Of a DNA stretch of 64,000 nucleotides, positions 20,222 to 28,427 are shown piece by piece. The DNA comes from Ralstonia pickettii. GTDB lineage: Bacteria; Pseudomonadota; Gammaproteobacteria; Burkholderiales; Burkholderiaceae. The position numbers were made by a program, and so were the translations under genes. The stretch's first letter is position 1. Every line of letters begins with the position of its first letter. The stretch is from positions 1 through 64,000 of the forward strand of contig NZ_JFZG01000008.1 of assembly GCF_000607165.1 (NCBI RefSeq). Direction: 5' to 3'. Under the pieces are notes generated by a model, which did not search any database, was not told the origin of the DNA, and worked only from the letters and a program-made list of their open reading frames with translations.

Positions 20222-20973
20222 TGCCTGAACACGCTGCAACCGCCGCTGCCGATGCGGCGGTGGTCGATGCCATCCACGCCGTTCTGACCGGCCCTGCTGA
20301 GCGCGCCGCACGCTGGCTGGCGGTTGCCGCCCGGCGCGGGCACACGGAAGCGCAGGCCATCTTCGGCCAATGGCTGCTCGATGGCCGCGGTGTCGAACGG
20401 AATCCGGCCGAAGCGTTGCTCTGGTTCAAGACGGCCGCGCTGTCGGGCCATGCCATGGCCGCCAACATGCTCGGCCGCTGCTACGAGCACGGCTGGGGCG
20501 CGCCCGCCTGCGACAAGACCGCCACGCACTGGTACGCGCGCGCCGCCGCTGCCGGCCTCGATTGGGGCCAGTACAACTACGCCACGAGCCTGCAGCTCGG
20601 CCGCGGCATTCCGGCTGATCGCGCCCGCGCCTTCACCCTCTTCCGGGCCGCGGCCGCACAAGGCCACGCCAAGTCGATCACCGTGCTCGGCGGCTTCTAT
20701 GAAGACGGCTGGGAAGTCGAGGCTGACACAGCGATGGCCCTGCGCTGCTACCTGCGCGCCGCGGAGGGCGGCGACTTCCGCGGCCAGTTCAACGCTGCGC
20801 GCCTGCTTGCACTCGCCAACCGCGCAGACGACGCCCTCACCTGGATGCACGCCGTGCCGCACACCGCCACACCAGCCTTCCTCGCGAAGGCCCATGACTT
20901 TCTGGCCGGCCATCCCGATGCGCGCCTACGCGTGCTGGCCGCTGCGCTGGAAACCGCACCATCATGCTGCTGA
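20221..20973 (+). CDS. Sel1-like (SLR/TPR) repeat protein
   Basis: A 250-residue protein made of about five Sel1-type repeats, each with an A..L..W, G...A and LG..YE..W pattern (for example [19 protein letters not shown] and [11 protein letters not shown]). There is no signal peptide, so it is probably cytoplasmic. Such repeats mediate protein-protein contacts. Its ATG shares one base with the receptor stop and its end overlaps the PiuC start by 10 bases. The three genes therefore form a tightly coupled operon, and SLR proteins are often seen between such receptors and PiuC. Confidence 0.82.
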   Translation: MPEHAATAAADAAVVDAIHAVLTGPAERAARWLAVAARRGHTEAQAIFGQWLLDGRGVERNPAEALLWFKTAALSGHAMAANMLGRCYEHGWGAPACDKTATHWYARAAAAGLDWGQYNYATSLQLGRGIPADRARAFTLFRAAAAQGHAKSITVLGGFYEDGWEVEADTAMALRCYLRAAEGGDFRGQFNAARLLALANRADDALTWMHAVPHTATPAFLAKAHDFLAGHPDARLRVLAAALETAPSCC

Positions 20974-21647
20974 AGATTCCCAACATCCTGACCAAGGAAC
21001 AGGTTGCGCAGTGCCGCGCCATCATCGATGCCGCCGAATGGGTGGACGGCAAGGTCACGGCCGGCGTGCAGTCGGGCCAGGTGAAGCACAACATGCAGTT
21101 GCCCGAAGGCTCGCAGGCTGCGCGCGAGGTTGGCGCCTTCATCCAGGATGCGCTTTCGGCCAATACGCTGTTCTTCTCCGCCGCGTTGCCGCTCAAGGTG
21201 TTCCCGCCGCTGTTCAATCGCTACGCGGGCGGGCAGACCTTCGGCAACCACGTCGACAACGCCGTGCGCCACCTGCGCGGCACGGATTTCCGCATCCGCA
21301 GCGACCTCTCCTGCACGCTGTTCCTGACCGAGCCAGAAGACTACGACGGCGGTGAACTCGTCATCAACGACACCTTCGGTGAGCACCGCGTCAGGCTTGC
21401 GGCGGGCGACATGGTGCTCTACCCCAGCAGCAGCCTGCACCGCGTGACGCCTGTCACACGCGGCGCACGCGTCTGCGCATTCTTCTGGCTGCAGAGCATG
21501 GTGCGCAGCGAAGCGCATCGCACGCTGCTGTTCCAGGTGGATACCGAACTGCAGCGGCTGATGGGGCTGCTAGGTCAGGACGACCCGTCAGTCATCGCCT
21601 TGACGGGGACGTATCACAACCTGCTGCGCGAGTGGGCCGACGCCTAG
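20964..21647 (+). CDS. piuC: PKHD-type Fe(II)/2-oxoglutarate dioxygenase PiuC
   Basis: A 227-residue cytoplasmic oxygenase of the PiuC/YbiX family, found with catecholate siderophore receptors and iron-regulated. The iron ligands are in place: H96 and D98 in [10 protein letters not shown] and H159 in SSSLHRVTP. The 2-oxoglutarate-binding arginine is R169. Full length for the family. It probably hydroxylates a protein or ligand connected with iron uptake, but the substrate is not established for the family as far as I know. Confidence 0.9.
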   Translation: MLLKIPNILTKEQVAQCRAIIDAAEWVDGKVTAGVQSGQVKHNMQLPEGSQAAREVGAFIQDALSANTLFFSAALPLKVFPPLFNRYAGGQTFGNHVDNAVRHLRGTDFRIRSDLSCTLFLTEPEDYDGGELVINDTFGEHRVRLAAGDMVLYPSSSLHRVTPVTRGARVCAFFWLQSMVRSEAHRTLLFQVDTELQRLMGLLGQDDPSVIALTGTYHNLLREWADA

Positions 21648-21656
21648 GCGGCTGCC

Positions 21657-22583
21657 TCAAGCAAAGTACGCCCGCATCTCCTTGAGCAACGCCTCCGGCG
21701 CCTCTTCCGGCACGTAATGCCCGCACGGCACGGTGCCACCGCTCACATCGTCCGCCACGGCACGCCACAGTTCCAGCGGCTTGAAGCAGCGTTGGATCAC
21801 GCCATGCTCGCCCCACAGCACGCGAAGTGGCACGCTCACGCGCTTGCCGGCGTCGCGGTCGGCGCGATCATGTTCGAGGTCGATGGTGGCAGCGGCGCGG
21901 TAGTCCTCGCACATGGCGTGCACGCTGGCGGGCTCGCGCATGGCGGCGGCGTAGGTCGCCATTGCTTCCGGGGCGAACGGTTCGAGCCCCGCGTGGCGCA
22001 GGCCCATCAGCTTGCCGATGTAGAAATCGGGCGTGGCGTTGATGAGCGTCTCAGGAAACGGCGACGGCTGGATCAGGAAGAACCAATGCCAGTAGGCGGA
22101 TGCAAACGCCATGTCGGTGTGCTCGTACATCGCCAGCGTGGGGGCGATGTCGAGCAGCATGGCCCGCTCGACGTGCAAGGGGTGATCGACACACAGGCGA
22201 TGCGCCACACGCGCCCCGCGATCATGCGCGCACAGCCGGAAGCGGCCGAAGCCGAGTGCGCGCATGACCTCCACCTGGTCCTGCGCCATGGTTCGCTTGC
22301 TGTATTCGGCGTGCCGGGCACTGCCGGCTGGTTTGGACGAGGCGCCATAGCCGCGCAGATCGGTCGCGACGACGGTGTAATCGTGTGCCAGCTCGTGCGC
22401 GACTTTGTGCCAGATCACATGGCTTTGCGGATGGCCATGCAGCAACAGCAGCGGTGGGCCGCTACCGCCGATCACCCCCGCGATTTCCACACCGTTGACC
22501 ACCTGGCGGAACGGACGGAAGCCAGGAAACAGCGCGGCGTCTGCAGCAGCGGTGGCGGCATCGATGGAAAGCGGCGTGGTCAT
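21657..22583 (-). CDS. Haloacetate dehalogenase-like alpha/beta hydrolase
   Basis: A 308-residue alpha/beta hydrolase with HGHPQSHVIW near residue 50. The nucleophile is an aspartate, D121 in AHDRGARV, followed by R122 and R125. D145 lies in LLDIAP, H166-W167 in YWHWFF, and the base histidine near 291 in CGHYVPEE. The D-R-x-x-R plus H-W set matches the fluoroacetate dehalogenase active site (nucleophilic Asp, carboxylate-binding Arg pair, fluoride-binding His/Trp). An epoxide hydrolase would normally show paired tyrosines in the cap instead. It is convergent with piuC, 9 bases apart. Real fluoride versus chloride activity needs assay. Confidence 0.78.
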   Translation of the reverse strand: MTTPLSIDAATAAADAALFPGFRPFRQVVNGVEIAGVIGGSGPPLLLLHGHPQSHVIWHKVAHELAHDYTVVATDLRGYGASSKPAGSARHAEYSKRTMAQDQVEVMRALGFGRFRLCAHDRGARVAHRLCVDHPLHVERAMLLDIAPTLAMYEHTDMAFASAYWHWFFLIQPSPFPETLINATPDFYIGKLMGLRHAGLEPFAPEAMATYAAAMREPASVHAMCEDYRAAATIDLEHDRADRDAGKRVSVPLRVLWGEHGVIQRCFKPLELWRAVADDVSGGTVPCGHYVPEEAPEALLKEMRAYFA

Positions 22584-22720
22584 GCAAGTCTCCGGTGATC
22601 AGTCTTGGGTGAAGTGATGCGTGGCGAATGCTCCGCATGCTAGCGCAGAGCGGGCACGCGCGTTGCGGAACCATCCCCTGCCGTTCCCTTCTTTGGATTT
22701 CCCCTGACAAGGAGTTCGCC

Positions 22721-23269
22721 ATGACCCCATTGCATGACTTGCGTATCGCCATCCTCGTCGATGACTTGTTCGAGCAGGCCGAGTTGGCCAGCCCCAAGCA
22801 GGCGCTGGAGGGCGCCGGTGCCAACGTCAGCATCGTCGCCCCCAAGGGCTCCAACGTAACGGGCCTGCACCACGCCACCAAAGGCGACGCCTTCAAGGTG
22901 GACCTGACGCTGGATCAAGCCAAGGCTGACGACTTCGATGGGCTGGTGCTGCCCGGCGGGGTATTCAACGCCGATGCACTGCGCATCGTGCCGGCCGCGC
23001 AGGCCTTTGTGAAAGCGTTCGAGCGGGCGCAAAAGCCGATCGCCGTGATCTGCCACGGGCCATGGCTGATGGTGTCTGCCGGCCTGGTACGCGGGCGCAC
23101 GCTGACAAGCTGGCCGACGCTGCAGGACGACATCCGCAATGCCGGCGGCATGTGGGTGGACCGCGAAGTGGTGACCGACCGCAACTGGGTCAGCAGCCGC
23201 AAACCCGATGACCTGCCCGCCTTCAACCGCGCCTTCATCGAACTGCTGACGCAGCACGCCCATGTCTGA
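22721..23269 (+). CDS. DJ-1/PfpI family protein (type 1 glutamine-amidotransferase-like)
   Basis: A 182-residue single-domain protein of the PfpI branch. The nucleophile elbow is AVICHGPWLM with C111; VLPGG near 77-81 and the acidic residue near the N-terminus (DDLFEQ) complete the usual site. A GGAG ribosome site precedes the ATG at 22721. Family members act as deglycases, glyoxalases or stress chaperones. The region between it and the divergent dehalogenase gene is about 140 bases and must hold both promoters. Confidence 0.85.
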   Translation: MTPLHDLRIAILVDDLFEQAELASPKQALEGAGANVSIVAPKGSNVTGLHHATKGDAFKVDLTLDQAKADDFDGLVLPGGVFNADALRIVPAAQAFVKAFERAQKPIAVICHGPWLMVSAGLVRGRTLTSWPTLQDDIRNAGGMWVDREVVTDRNWVSSRKPDDLPAFNRAFIELLTQHAHV

Positions 23270-23370
23270 GCCCGGCGGGTAGACCGCGCACGGCGGGGTG
23301 CGGGATCGTTCCTATAATCAAACGACATGCTCTGCCCCTGTCGTGCCGGTTTGCCCAACCAGGAGACGCC

Positions 23371-24354
23371 ATGCCCGCCGCCAAGCACCTGCCGCCCATG
23401 CTGCAGCACCTGACGCTGCCCGTGATCGGTTCGCCGATGTTCATCGTCAGCTATCCGGAACTGGTGCTGGCGCAATGCAAGGCCGGCATCGTCGGGGCAT
23501 TTCCGGCCCTCAACGCGCGCCCGGCCGAGATGCTGGACGACTGGCTCACGCAGATGAACGAGGAACTGGCGGCGTACCGCACCGCGCATCCGCACGAAGT
23601 GGTCGGGCCGATCGCCGTCAATCAAATCGTGCACCACTCGAACGCGCGGCTGGAGCAGGACGTGGCCACCTGCGTCAAACACAAGGTGCCGATCTTCATC
23701 ACCTCGCTGCGCGCGCCCGTCAAGGAGATCCTGGATGCCGTGCATAGCTACGGCGGCATCGTTCTGCACGACGTGATCAATCTGCGCCATGCCGAAAAGG
23801 CGCTGGAAGCCGGCGTCGACGGGCTGATCCTGGTGGCTGCGGGTGCGGGTGGGCATGCCGGCACGCTGTCGCCATTTGCGCTGGTGGGCGAGGTGCGGCG
23901 CATCTTCGACGGGCCGATCGCGCTGTCGGGCGCCATTGCCACGGGCGACGCCATCCTTGCCGCGCAGGCCATGGGCGCGGACCTCGCCTACATCGGCACG
24001 CGTTTCATCGCCAGCCAGGAGGCCCACGCCGCCGAAAGCTACAAGCAAGCCATCCTGCGCGCGGCCGCGTCCGACATCGTCTACACCAACCTCTTTACGG
24101 GCGTGCACGGCAACTACATCCGCGAAAGCATTGAACTCGCGGGGCTGGACCCGGCGGCCCTGCCCGAGGCCGACAAATCGAAGATGAACTTTGGCGATGG
24201 CAGCTCGCGCGCCAAGGCCTGGAAAGACATCTGGGGTGCGGGGCAGGGGGTGGGGCAGATTGCCGATCTGCCGCCCGCGGCCGAAATCGTGGCGCGCATG
24301 AAGGCCGAATACGACGCGGCCAAGTTGCGTCTTGCGCTGCACCTGCGCCTCTAG
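23371..24354 (+). CDS. Nitronate monooxygenase family flavoprotein
   Basis: A 327-residue TIM-barrel flavin enzyme of the NMO/2-nitropropane dioxygenase family. Key segments are the N-terminal VIGSPMFIVS, the flavin phosphate loop AAGAGGHAGTLS near residue 153, SGAIATGDAILAA near 190 and GADLAYIGTRFIA near 205. An AGGAGA ribosome site lies just upstream, and TATAAT at 23314-23319 could be its -10 box. It would oxidise alkyl nitronates such as propionate-3-nitronate. Some relatives instead act as enoyl reductases. Confidence 0.85.
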   Translation: MPAAKHLPPMLQHLTLPVIGSPMFIVSYPELVLAQCKAGIVGAFPALNARPAEMLDDWLTQMNEELAAYRTAHPHEVVGPIAVNQIVHHSNARLEQDVATCVKHKVPIFITSLRAPVKEILDAVHSYGGIVLHDVINLRHAEKALEAGVDGLILVAAGAGGHAGTLSPFALVGEVRRIFDGPIALSGAIATGDAILAAQAMGADLAYIGTRFIASQEAHAAESYKQAILRAAASDIVYTNLFTGVHGNYIRESIELAGLDPAALPEADKSKMNFGDGSSRAKAWKDIWGAGQGVGQIADLPPAAEIVARMKAEYDAAKLRLALHLRL

Positions 24355-24403
24355 ACACCTGCCTGCATCGCCCCTCCTGCATGCATGCCCCACTGCACTT
24401 AAA

Positions 24404-24432
24404 TTGACTTGCGCTGGCGGCGCTTCTACATT
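24404..24432 (+). promoter_or_regulatory. Strong sigma-70-like promoter for the DUF1254 gene
   Basis: TTGACT (24404-24409) and TACATT (24427-24432) are separated by exactly 17 bases. The start would fall near 24439, about 130 bases before the DUF1254 ATG. The leader holds an AGGAGA-like ribosome site at about 24560. This is one of the clearest promoters in the window. Confidence 0.65.
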
Positions 24433-24571
24433 CCAAAGATTCAAGCCACGATATGCGCGGAGCCACCGGATCGGCCACCGCGCAACCGTATGCGCAAGCA
24501 TCCTTGGGGGGATGTCCGACAGGCGTCTGCTTTCCTGTTGCGCGCACCGACGACGACAAAAGGAGAACAAG

Positions 24572-26047
24572 ATGACGCACTGCCCTGCGCCCGCGCGCCC
24601 GCTTACCAAGCTGGCGGCCGTGGCGCTGAGCGTGGCGGCCTCGGCGCTTACCCTGAGCCTGACCGGCTGCTCCACCCAGAACGCCGCGACCACGGCCCCC
24701 ATCGAACAACGTCTGCCGCAGCCGAACGAAGCGCTCGTGCGCTCGGCCTATGTCTACGCGTTTCCGTTGATGATGACCGACGCGCTGCTGCAGACCACGT
24801 CTGCACTGGCGCCTGCCGGCACGTTCATGCACCAGCGCACGCTGGAAGACGAAGCCCTGCCCACCGGCGTGCGCGCCCGCGTGGACGTGCTCGCCAGCAG
24901 CGCCTTCGTCGATTTGCGTAACGGCCCGGTCGTCCTGAGCCTGCCCGATGCCGGGCGCCGACACCTCTGGGTGGCGCTGCACGACGGGTGGAACGACGTG
25001 TTCGAATCGCTCGGCAACCGCACCACCGGGGCGCGTGCCGCGCACTACGCCATCACGCCGCCGGGTTGGGAGGGCACGCTGCCCACGGGCGTCAAGCAGA
25101 TTGCCGCGCCGACCAGCCTCGTCTGGGTGGTGGCACGTACGCAGGTGGCCGGCCCGCGCGACCTGACCGCCGCACGCCGCGTACAGGACCGCTACCGCAT
25201 CACCCCGCTGGAGGCCTTCAGCAAGAGCACCCTGCGTGAGGCCGAAGCCGAAACCAAGGTCAACACGGACAAGGCCACCGACCTCGACGTCAGCCTGGAT
25301 GCCGCGCGCCGCCGTGTCACCGCGCTGGACGCCAACAGCTACTTCACGCGCTTTGCCGAACTGCTCAAGGACAATCCGCCGCACGCAGCCGACTCCACGA
25401 TGCTGCAATCGCTGCGTGATCTGGGCATCGTGCCCGGTGCGCCATTCGACGCCAAAGCCGTGAGCGCAGCCAACCTGAAGGTGATGGAGGGTGGGGTGGC
25501 GGCCGCGCGCGAAACGCTGGCGCTGGCCGTCAAGCAACCGTCCGTCACGCAGAATGGCTGGTTCATCCCGCGCATGATCGGCGCCTACGGGCTGGATTAC
25601 GCACAGCGCGCCATCGTGGCGTGGAACGGCGGCGGCACCGACCTGCCGCAGGACATGCTCATCGCCACCGCCCGGACCGACGTCAACGGCATGGCGCTGG
25701 ACAGCACGCACCGCTACGTCCTGCATTTCGAGCGCAACCAACTGCCGCCCGAGAATGCCGGCTGGGCCATCGCTGCCCTGTCCGCTGCCGGGCAGCCGCG
25801 CCGCGCGATCGAACGCCCGGGCCTGCGCAACGTGCTGAGCGAAGCTGATCGCCCGCGCCTGAACCGCGATGGCTCGCTCGACATCCTGATCCAGCGCGCA
25901 CCGCCCAAGGGCATGCGCAACAATTGGCTGCCGCCGCCCAGCGGCCCGTTCCTGCTGCGCATGCAACTGACCTGGCCCAAGGAAGCGGCACTCGACGCAT
26001 CGTGGCTGCCGCCTGCCGTACAGCGGCGGGACGCTGCAACCCAATAG
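24572..26047 (+). CDS. DUF1254/DUF1214 lipoprotein
   Basis: A 491-residue envelope protein. The N-terminus has a signal sequence with lipobox SLTGC, so the mature protein should be lipid-anchored at C31. The DUF1254 domain (LVRSAYVYAFPLMMTDAL near 52, then NRTTGARAAHYAI) is followed by the DUF1214 domain (LKVMEGGVAAAR, RTDVNGMALDS, RYVLHFERNQLPPENAGW, ending with RMQLTWP). Function of the family is unknown. It has its own promoter at 24404-24432. Confidence 0.85.
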   Translation: MTHCPAPARPLTKLAAVALSVAASALTLSLTGCSTQNAATTAPIEQRLPQPNEALVRSAYVYAFPLMMTDALLQTTSALAPAGTFMHQRTLEDEALPTGVRARVDVLASSAFVDLRNGPVVLSLPDAGRRHLWVALHDGWNDVFESLGNRTTGARAAHYAITPPGWEGTLPTGVKQIAAPTSLVWVVARTQVAGPRDLTAARRVQDRYRITPLEAFSKSTLREAEAETKVNTDKATDLDVSLDAARRRVTALDANSYFTRFAELLKDNPPHAADSTMLQSLRDLGIVPGAPFDAKAVSAANLKVMEGGVAAARETLALAVKQPSVTQNGWFIPRMIGAYGLDYAQRAIVAWNGGGTDLPQDMLIATARTDVNGMALDSTHRYVLHFERNQLPPENAGWAIAALSAAGQPRRAIERPGLRNVLSEADRPRLNRDGSLDILIQRAPPKGMRNNWLPPPSGPFLLRMQLTWPKEAALDASWLPPAVQRRDAATQ

Positions 26048-26069
26048 CCAAGAGCGGCCGAGCGCGCGG

Positions 26070-26162
26070 TCAGGCCTCGGCCACCCGCACCACGAGCTTG
26101 CCGAAGTTGCGACCTTCGAGCAGGCCGATGAACGCGGCCGGGGCGTTCTCCCCGCTCTCGCC
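26070..26162 (-). pseudogene. C-terminal remnant of an NADP-dependent oxidoreductase (CurA/YncB-like)
   Basis: Thirty codons read on the minus strand give ENAPAAFIGLLEGRNFGKLV plus a short tail and a stop. This is the recognisable C-terminal end of medium-chain NADP-dependent oxidoreductases such as CurA. The other roughly 300 residues are missing; the similarity stops abruptly near 26162, where the promoter region of the regulator gene begins. A deletion apparently removed most of a gene that was divergent from the XRE regulator. Confidence 0.75.
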
Positions 26163-26230
26163 AACGCGATGGCCCCGCCATCTGGGCAAGGCACGACCCA
26201 GAGCGGGCCCAATTTGGCCGTGCCGCAAAT

Positions 26231-26266
26231 TCCAGTTTACTAGAGATAAATTTCCATTAAACTGGA
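26231..26266. promoter_or_regulatory. Inverted repeat before the XRE-cupin gene, candidate operator
   Basis: TCCAGTTTA (26231-26239) and TAAACTGGA (26258-26266) are perfect 9-base inverted arms 18 bases apart. The second arm ends 4 bases before the ATG of the regulator. The A/T-rich interior is unusual for this genome and may hold the promoter. Position suggests auto-repression, and possibly former control of the deleted divergent oxidoreductase. Confidence 0.6.
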
Positions 26267-26270
26267 TGGC

Positions 26271-26855
26271 ATGGACATCCACCAACGTATCGCCCATCGC
26301 TTGCGCGAACTGCGCGACGCCCAGGGCCTCTCGCTCGACGCGCTGGCAGAGCGCAGCCAGGTCAGCCGTTCGGCCATCTCGCTCATTGAACGCGGCCAGA
26401 GCAGCCCGACCGCTGCGGTGCTGGATCGGCTCAGCTCCGCGCTGGGCGTGACGCTTGCCTCGCTGTTCGAAGACAGTCCCGCGCCGGCCGTGGAACCGTC
26501 GCCCGTATCACGCGCGGCAGATCAGCCCGAGTGGACCGACCCCGCCTCCGGCTACGTGCGCCGCAACCTGTCGCCGGCGGCGCGTTCGCCCTTGCAGCTC
26601 GTTGAGGTGCACTTTCCGGCCGGCGAGCGCGTGGCCTACGACACCGGCGCGCGCGATGCCGAAATCCACCAGCAGGTGTGGGTGATCGAAGGTTCGATGG
26701 AAATGACCGTGGGCGACACACACTGGCGCCTCAATGCGGGCGACTGCCTGACCATGCGGCTGGATTGCCCGATCGTCTATCACAACCCCACACGGCGGCC
26801 GGCCCGCTACCTAGTCGCGCTGACAACCGTGTCCGCTGCCCACTGGAGGCCCTGA
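26271..26855 (+). CDS. XRE-family regulator with C-terminal cupin domain
   Basis: A 194-residue regulator. An N-terminal helix-turn-helix (RLRELRDAQGLSLDALAE, SQVSRSAISLIERGQ) covers residues 8-60. A linker and a small cupin sensor domain near 110-185 follow, with HQQVWVIEGSMEM and LNAGDCLTMRLDCP. Regulators of this layout sense small molecules and often control nearby catabolic or export genes. Its stop shares a base with the start of the acetyltransferase gene, so the pair is co-translated. Confidence 0.87.
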   Translation: MDIHQRIAHRLRELRDAQGLSLDALAERSQVSRSAISLIERGQSSPTAAVLDRLSSALGVTLASLFEDSPAPAVEPSPVSRAADQPEWTDPASGYVRRNLSPAARSPLQLVEVHFPAGERVAYDTGARDAEIHQQVWVIEGSMEMTVGDTHWRLNAGDCLTMRLDCPIVYHNPTRRPARYLVALTTVSAAHWRP

Positions 26856-27403
26856 TGCTCGACACCCTGACCATCCGGCGCGTGGGCACCGACGAGGCAA
26901 GCGCGTGTGTTGATGCGTTGGCCGATGTGCTGATCGATTGCGTGGAAGGCGGCGCGTCGGTGAGCTTCATGTGGCCGTTGTCTCGCGACAAGGCGCAGGC
27001 GTTCTGGCGCAACGTTGCCGAAGGCGTGGCGCGCGGCGAGCGCGCCCTGCTGATTGCCGAAGATGAAGCGGGCGCCATCCAGGGCACCGTGCAATTGGTG
27101 CTCGCACAGCCGGAAAACCAGCCGCACCGCGCTGACATCGCCAAGATGCTCGTGCACCGCCGTGCGCGCCGTCATGGCGTGGCGCAGCGGTTGATGGCGG
27201 CCATCGAGGACGAAGCGCGCGCCGAGGGCAAGACGGTGCTCGTGCTCGACACGGTGACGGGCGGCGATGCCGAGCGGCTGTACACACGTGCCGGCTGGCA
27301 GCGCGTGGGCGTGGTGCCCAACTACGCGCTGATGCCCGACGGTGCATTCTGCGGGACGACGTTCTTCTGCAAGCAGCTCACACCGTCGGCCCGCGCGGCC
27401 TAG
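26855..27403 (+). CDS. GNAT family N-acetyltransferase
   Basis: A 182-residue GNAT enzyme that should move acetyl from acetyl-CoA to an amine. The acetyl-CoA loop is at RRARRHGVAQRLM near residue 105, followed by the family strands TVLVLDTVTGGDAERLY and GWQRVGVVPNYAL. The ATG overlaps the XRE-cupin stop (TGATG). It is likely the enzyme whose expression the regulator tunes. The acceptor substrate is unknown. Confidence 0.85.
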   Translation: MLDTLTIRRVGTDEASACVDALADVLIDCVEGGASVSFMWPLSRDKAQAFWRNVAEGVARGERALLIAEDEAGAIQGTVQLVLAQPENQPHRADIAKMLVHRRARRHGVAQRLMAAIEDEARAEGKTVLVLDTVTGGDAERLYTRAGWQRVGVVPNYALMPDGAFCGTTFFCKQLTPSARAA

Positions 27404-27411
27404 TCGACCGA

Positions 27412-28269
27412 TCAAATCGTCAACGCGCCGCGTCCGATTTCGATCACGCGGCCACCCACGTGGATCGTGCCGTCGGCATCCACACGCAGCGTCAGGTGGC
27501 AGGGTCGACCCACTGCGGCGCCCTGCTCGATGCGGTAGCTTGCCGGCAGAGCATGGCCCGTCGCGCGCAGCCAGCCGCCCAGGTTGGCGCACGCCGAACC
27601 GGTGCCGGGGTCTTCCCACAGGCCGGTGCCGTATTCGAAGAAGAAGCGCGAAGCCACCGGATCGTTACTGCCAGGCGCGGGCATGGTGAAGACGTAGGCG
27701 TTGCGCCCGTCGTTGCGGCTGCGCGGCCAGACATCGAAGGCTGACGGGTCGGGCCGGGCGCGCTCCACATCGGCGCGCGTCTTGACCGGCACCATCAGTT
27801 GTTCGATGCCTGCGTCAACCCACAGCGGCGGGCCCGCCAGCGCATCGGCGTCCAACCCGAGCATCTTGGCAATGGCCGGATCGGCTTCGCGCGTATTCAG
27901 CGCCCCCGAGCGCGGCGGCACGAGCGACCACCCCTCGTCCTGCGCCGTCAGCGATACGATGCCCGACTGGCAACGCAGCGTCAGCTCATTGCCGGGGCCG
28001 TACAGCTCGCGCACCACCTGCGCGGTCCCCAGCGACGGATGCCCGGCAAACGGCATCTCGTAATCGGGTGTGAAGATGCGGAAACGCGCCGTGGCGCCAT
28101 CCGTGTCATCGGGAAAAATGAACGTGATCTCGGACAGGTTGAACTGGCGTCCGATGGCCTGCATGGTGGCGTCGTCCAGGCCCCGCCCGTCTTCAAAGAC
28201 GGCGAGCTGGTTGCCGCCGAACGTGGATTCGGCAAAGACGTTGAGCAGACGGAAGGCGTAGCGCGGCAT
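27412..28269 (-). CDS. PhzF family isomerase-like protein
   Basis: A 285-residue protein with the two-lobed PhzF fold. FRLLNVFAESTFGGNQLAVF is at the N-terminus, with the catalytic glutamate in NLSEITFIF near 45. PFAGHPSLGTA is near 75 and the second-lobe mirror GSACANLGGWL near 230. PhzF proper isomerises dihydro-hydroxyanthranilate in phenazine synthesis, but no phenazine genes are here, so this is one of the many paralogues of unknown substrate. I start it at the ATG at 28269. It is separated from the upstream dehydrogenase by a terminator. Confidence 0.85.
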   Translation of the reverse strand: MPRYAFRLLNVFAESTFGGNQLAVFEDGRGLDDATMQAIGRQFNLSEITFIFPDDTDGATARFRIFTPDYEMPFAGHPSLGTAQVVRELYGPGNELTLRCQSGIVSLTAQDEGWSLVPPRSGALNTREADPAIAKMLGLDADALAGPPLWVDAGIEQLMVPVKTRADVERARPDPSAFDVWPRSRNDGRNAYVFTMPAPGSNDPVASRFFFEYGTGLWEDPGTGSACANLGGWLRATGHALPASYRIEQGAAVGRPCHLTLRVDADGTIHVGGRVIEIGRGALTI

Positions 28270-28293
28270 GGTGGCGTCCGGAGTGTGGGGAAG

Positions 28294-28342
28294 AAAAAAA
28301 GCGGTGTGGCGATACGTCATCATCAACGCATCCCCACACCGC
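28294..28342 (-). terminator. Intrinsic terminator of the 3-hydroxyacyl-CoA dehydrogenase gene
   Basis: On the minus strand a 9-base perfect stem (GCGGTGTGG at 28342-28334 pairing with CCACACCGC at 28309-28301) encloses a 24-base loop. A run of seven T follows. It sits about 85 bases after the dehydrogenase stop and 25 bases before the PhzF start, so the two genes probably have separate transcripts. Confidence 0.7.
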
Positions 28343-28427
28343 CTCCATGCACACTTGCAGACAGTTCGCGCGAATCCGGCCTGACAGTTGGCGGACAGCG
28401 CGAATGCCGTGAAAGATTGCCGCTGAC

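Noticed and set aside
27412-28269. Phenazine biosynthesis
   Set aside because: The only related gene is the PhzF homologue; no phzA-E or phzG genes occur, and PhzF paralogues are widespread in non-producers.
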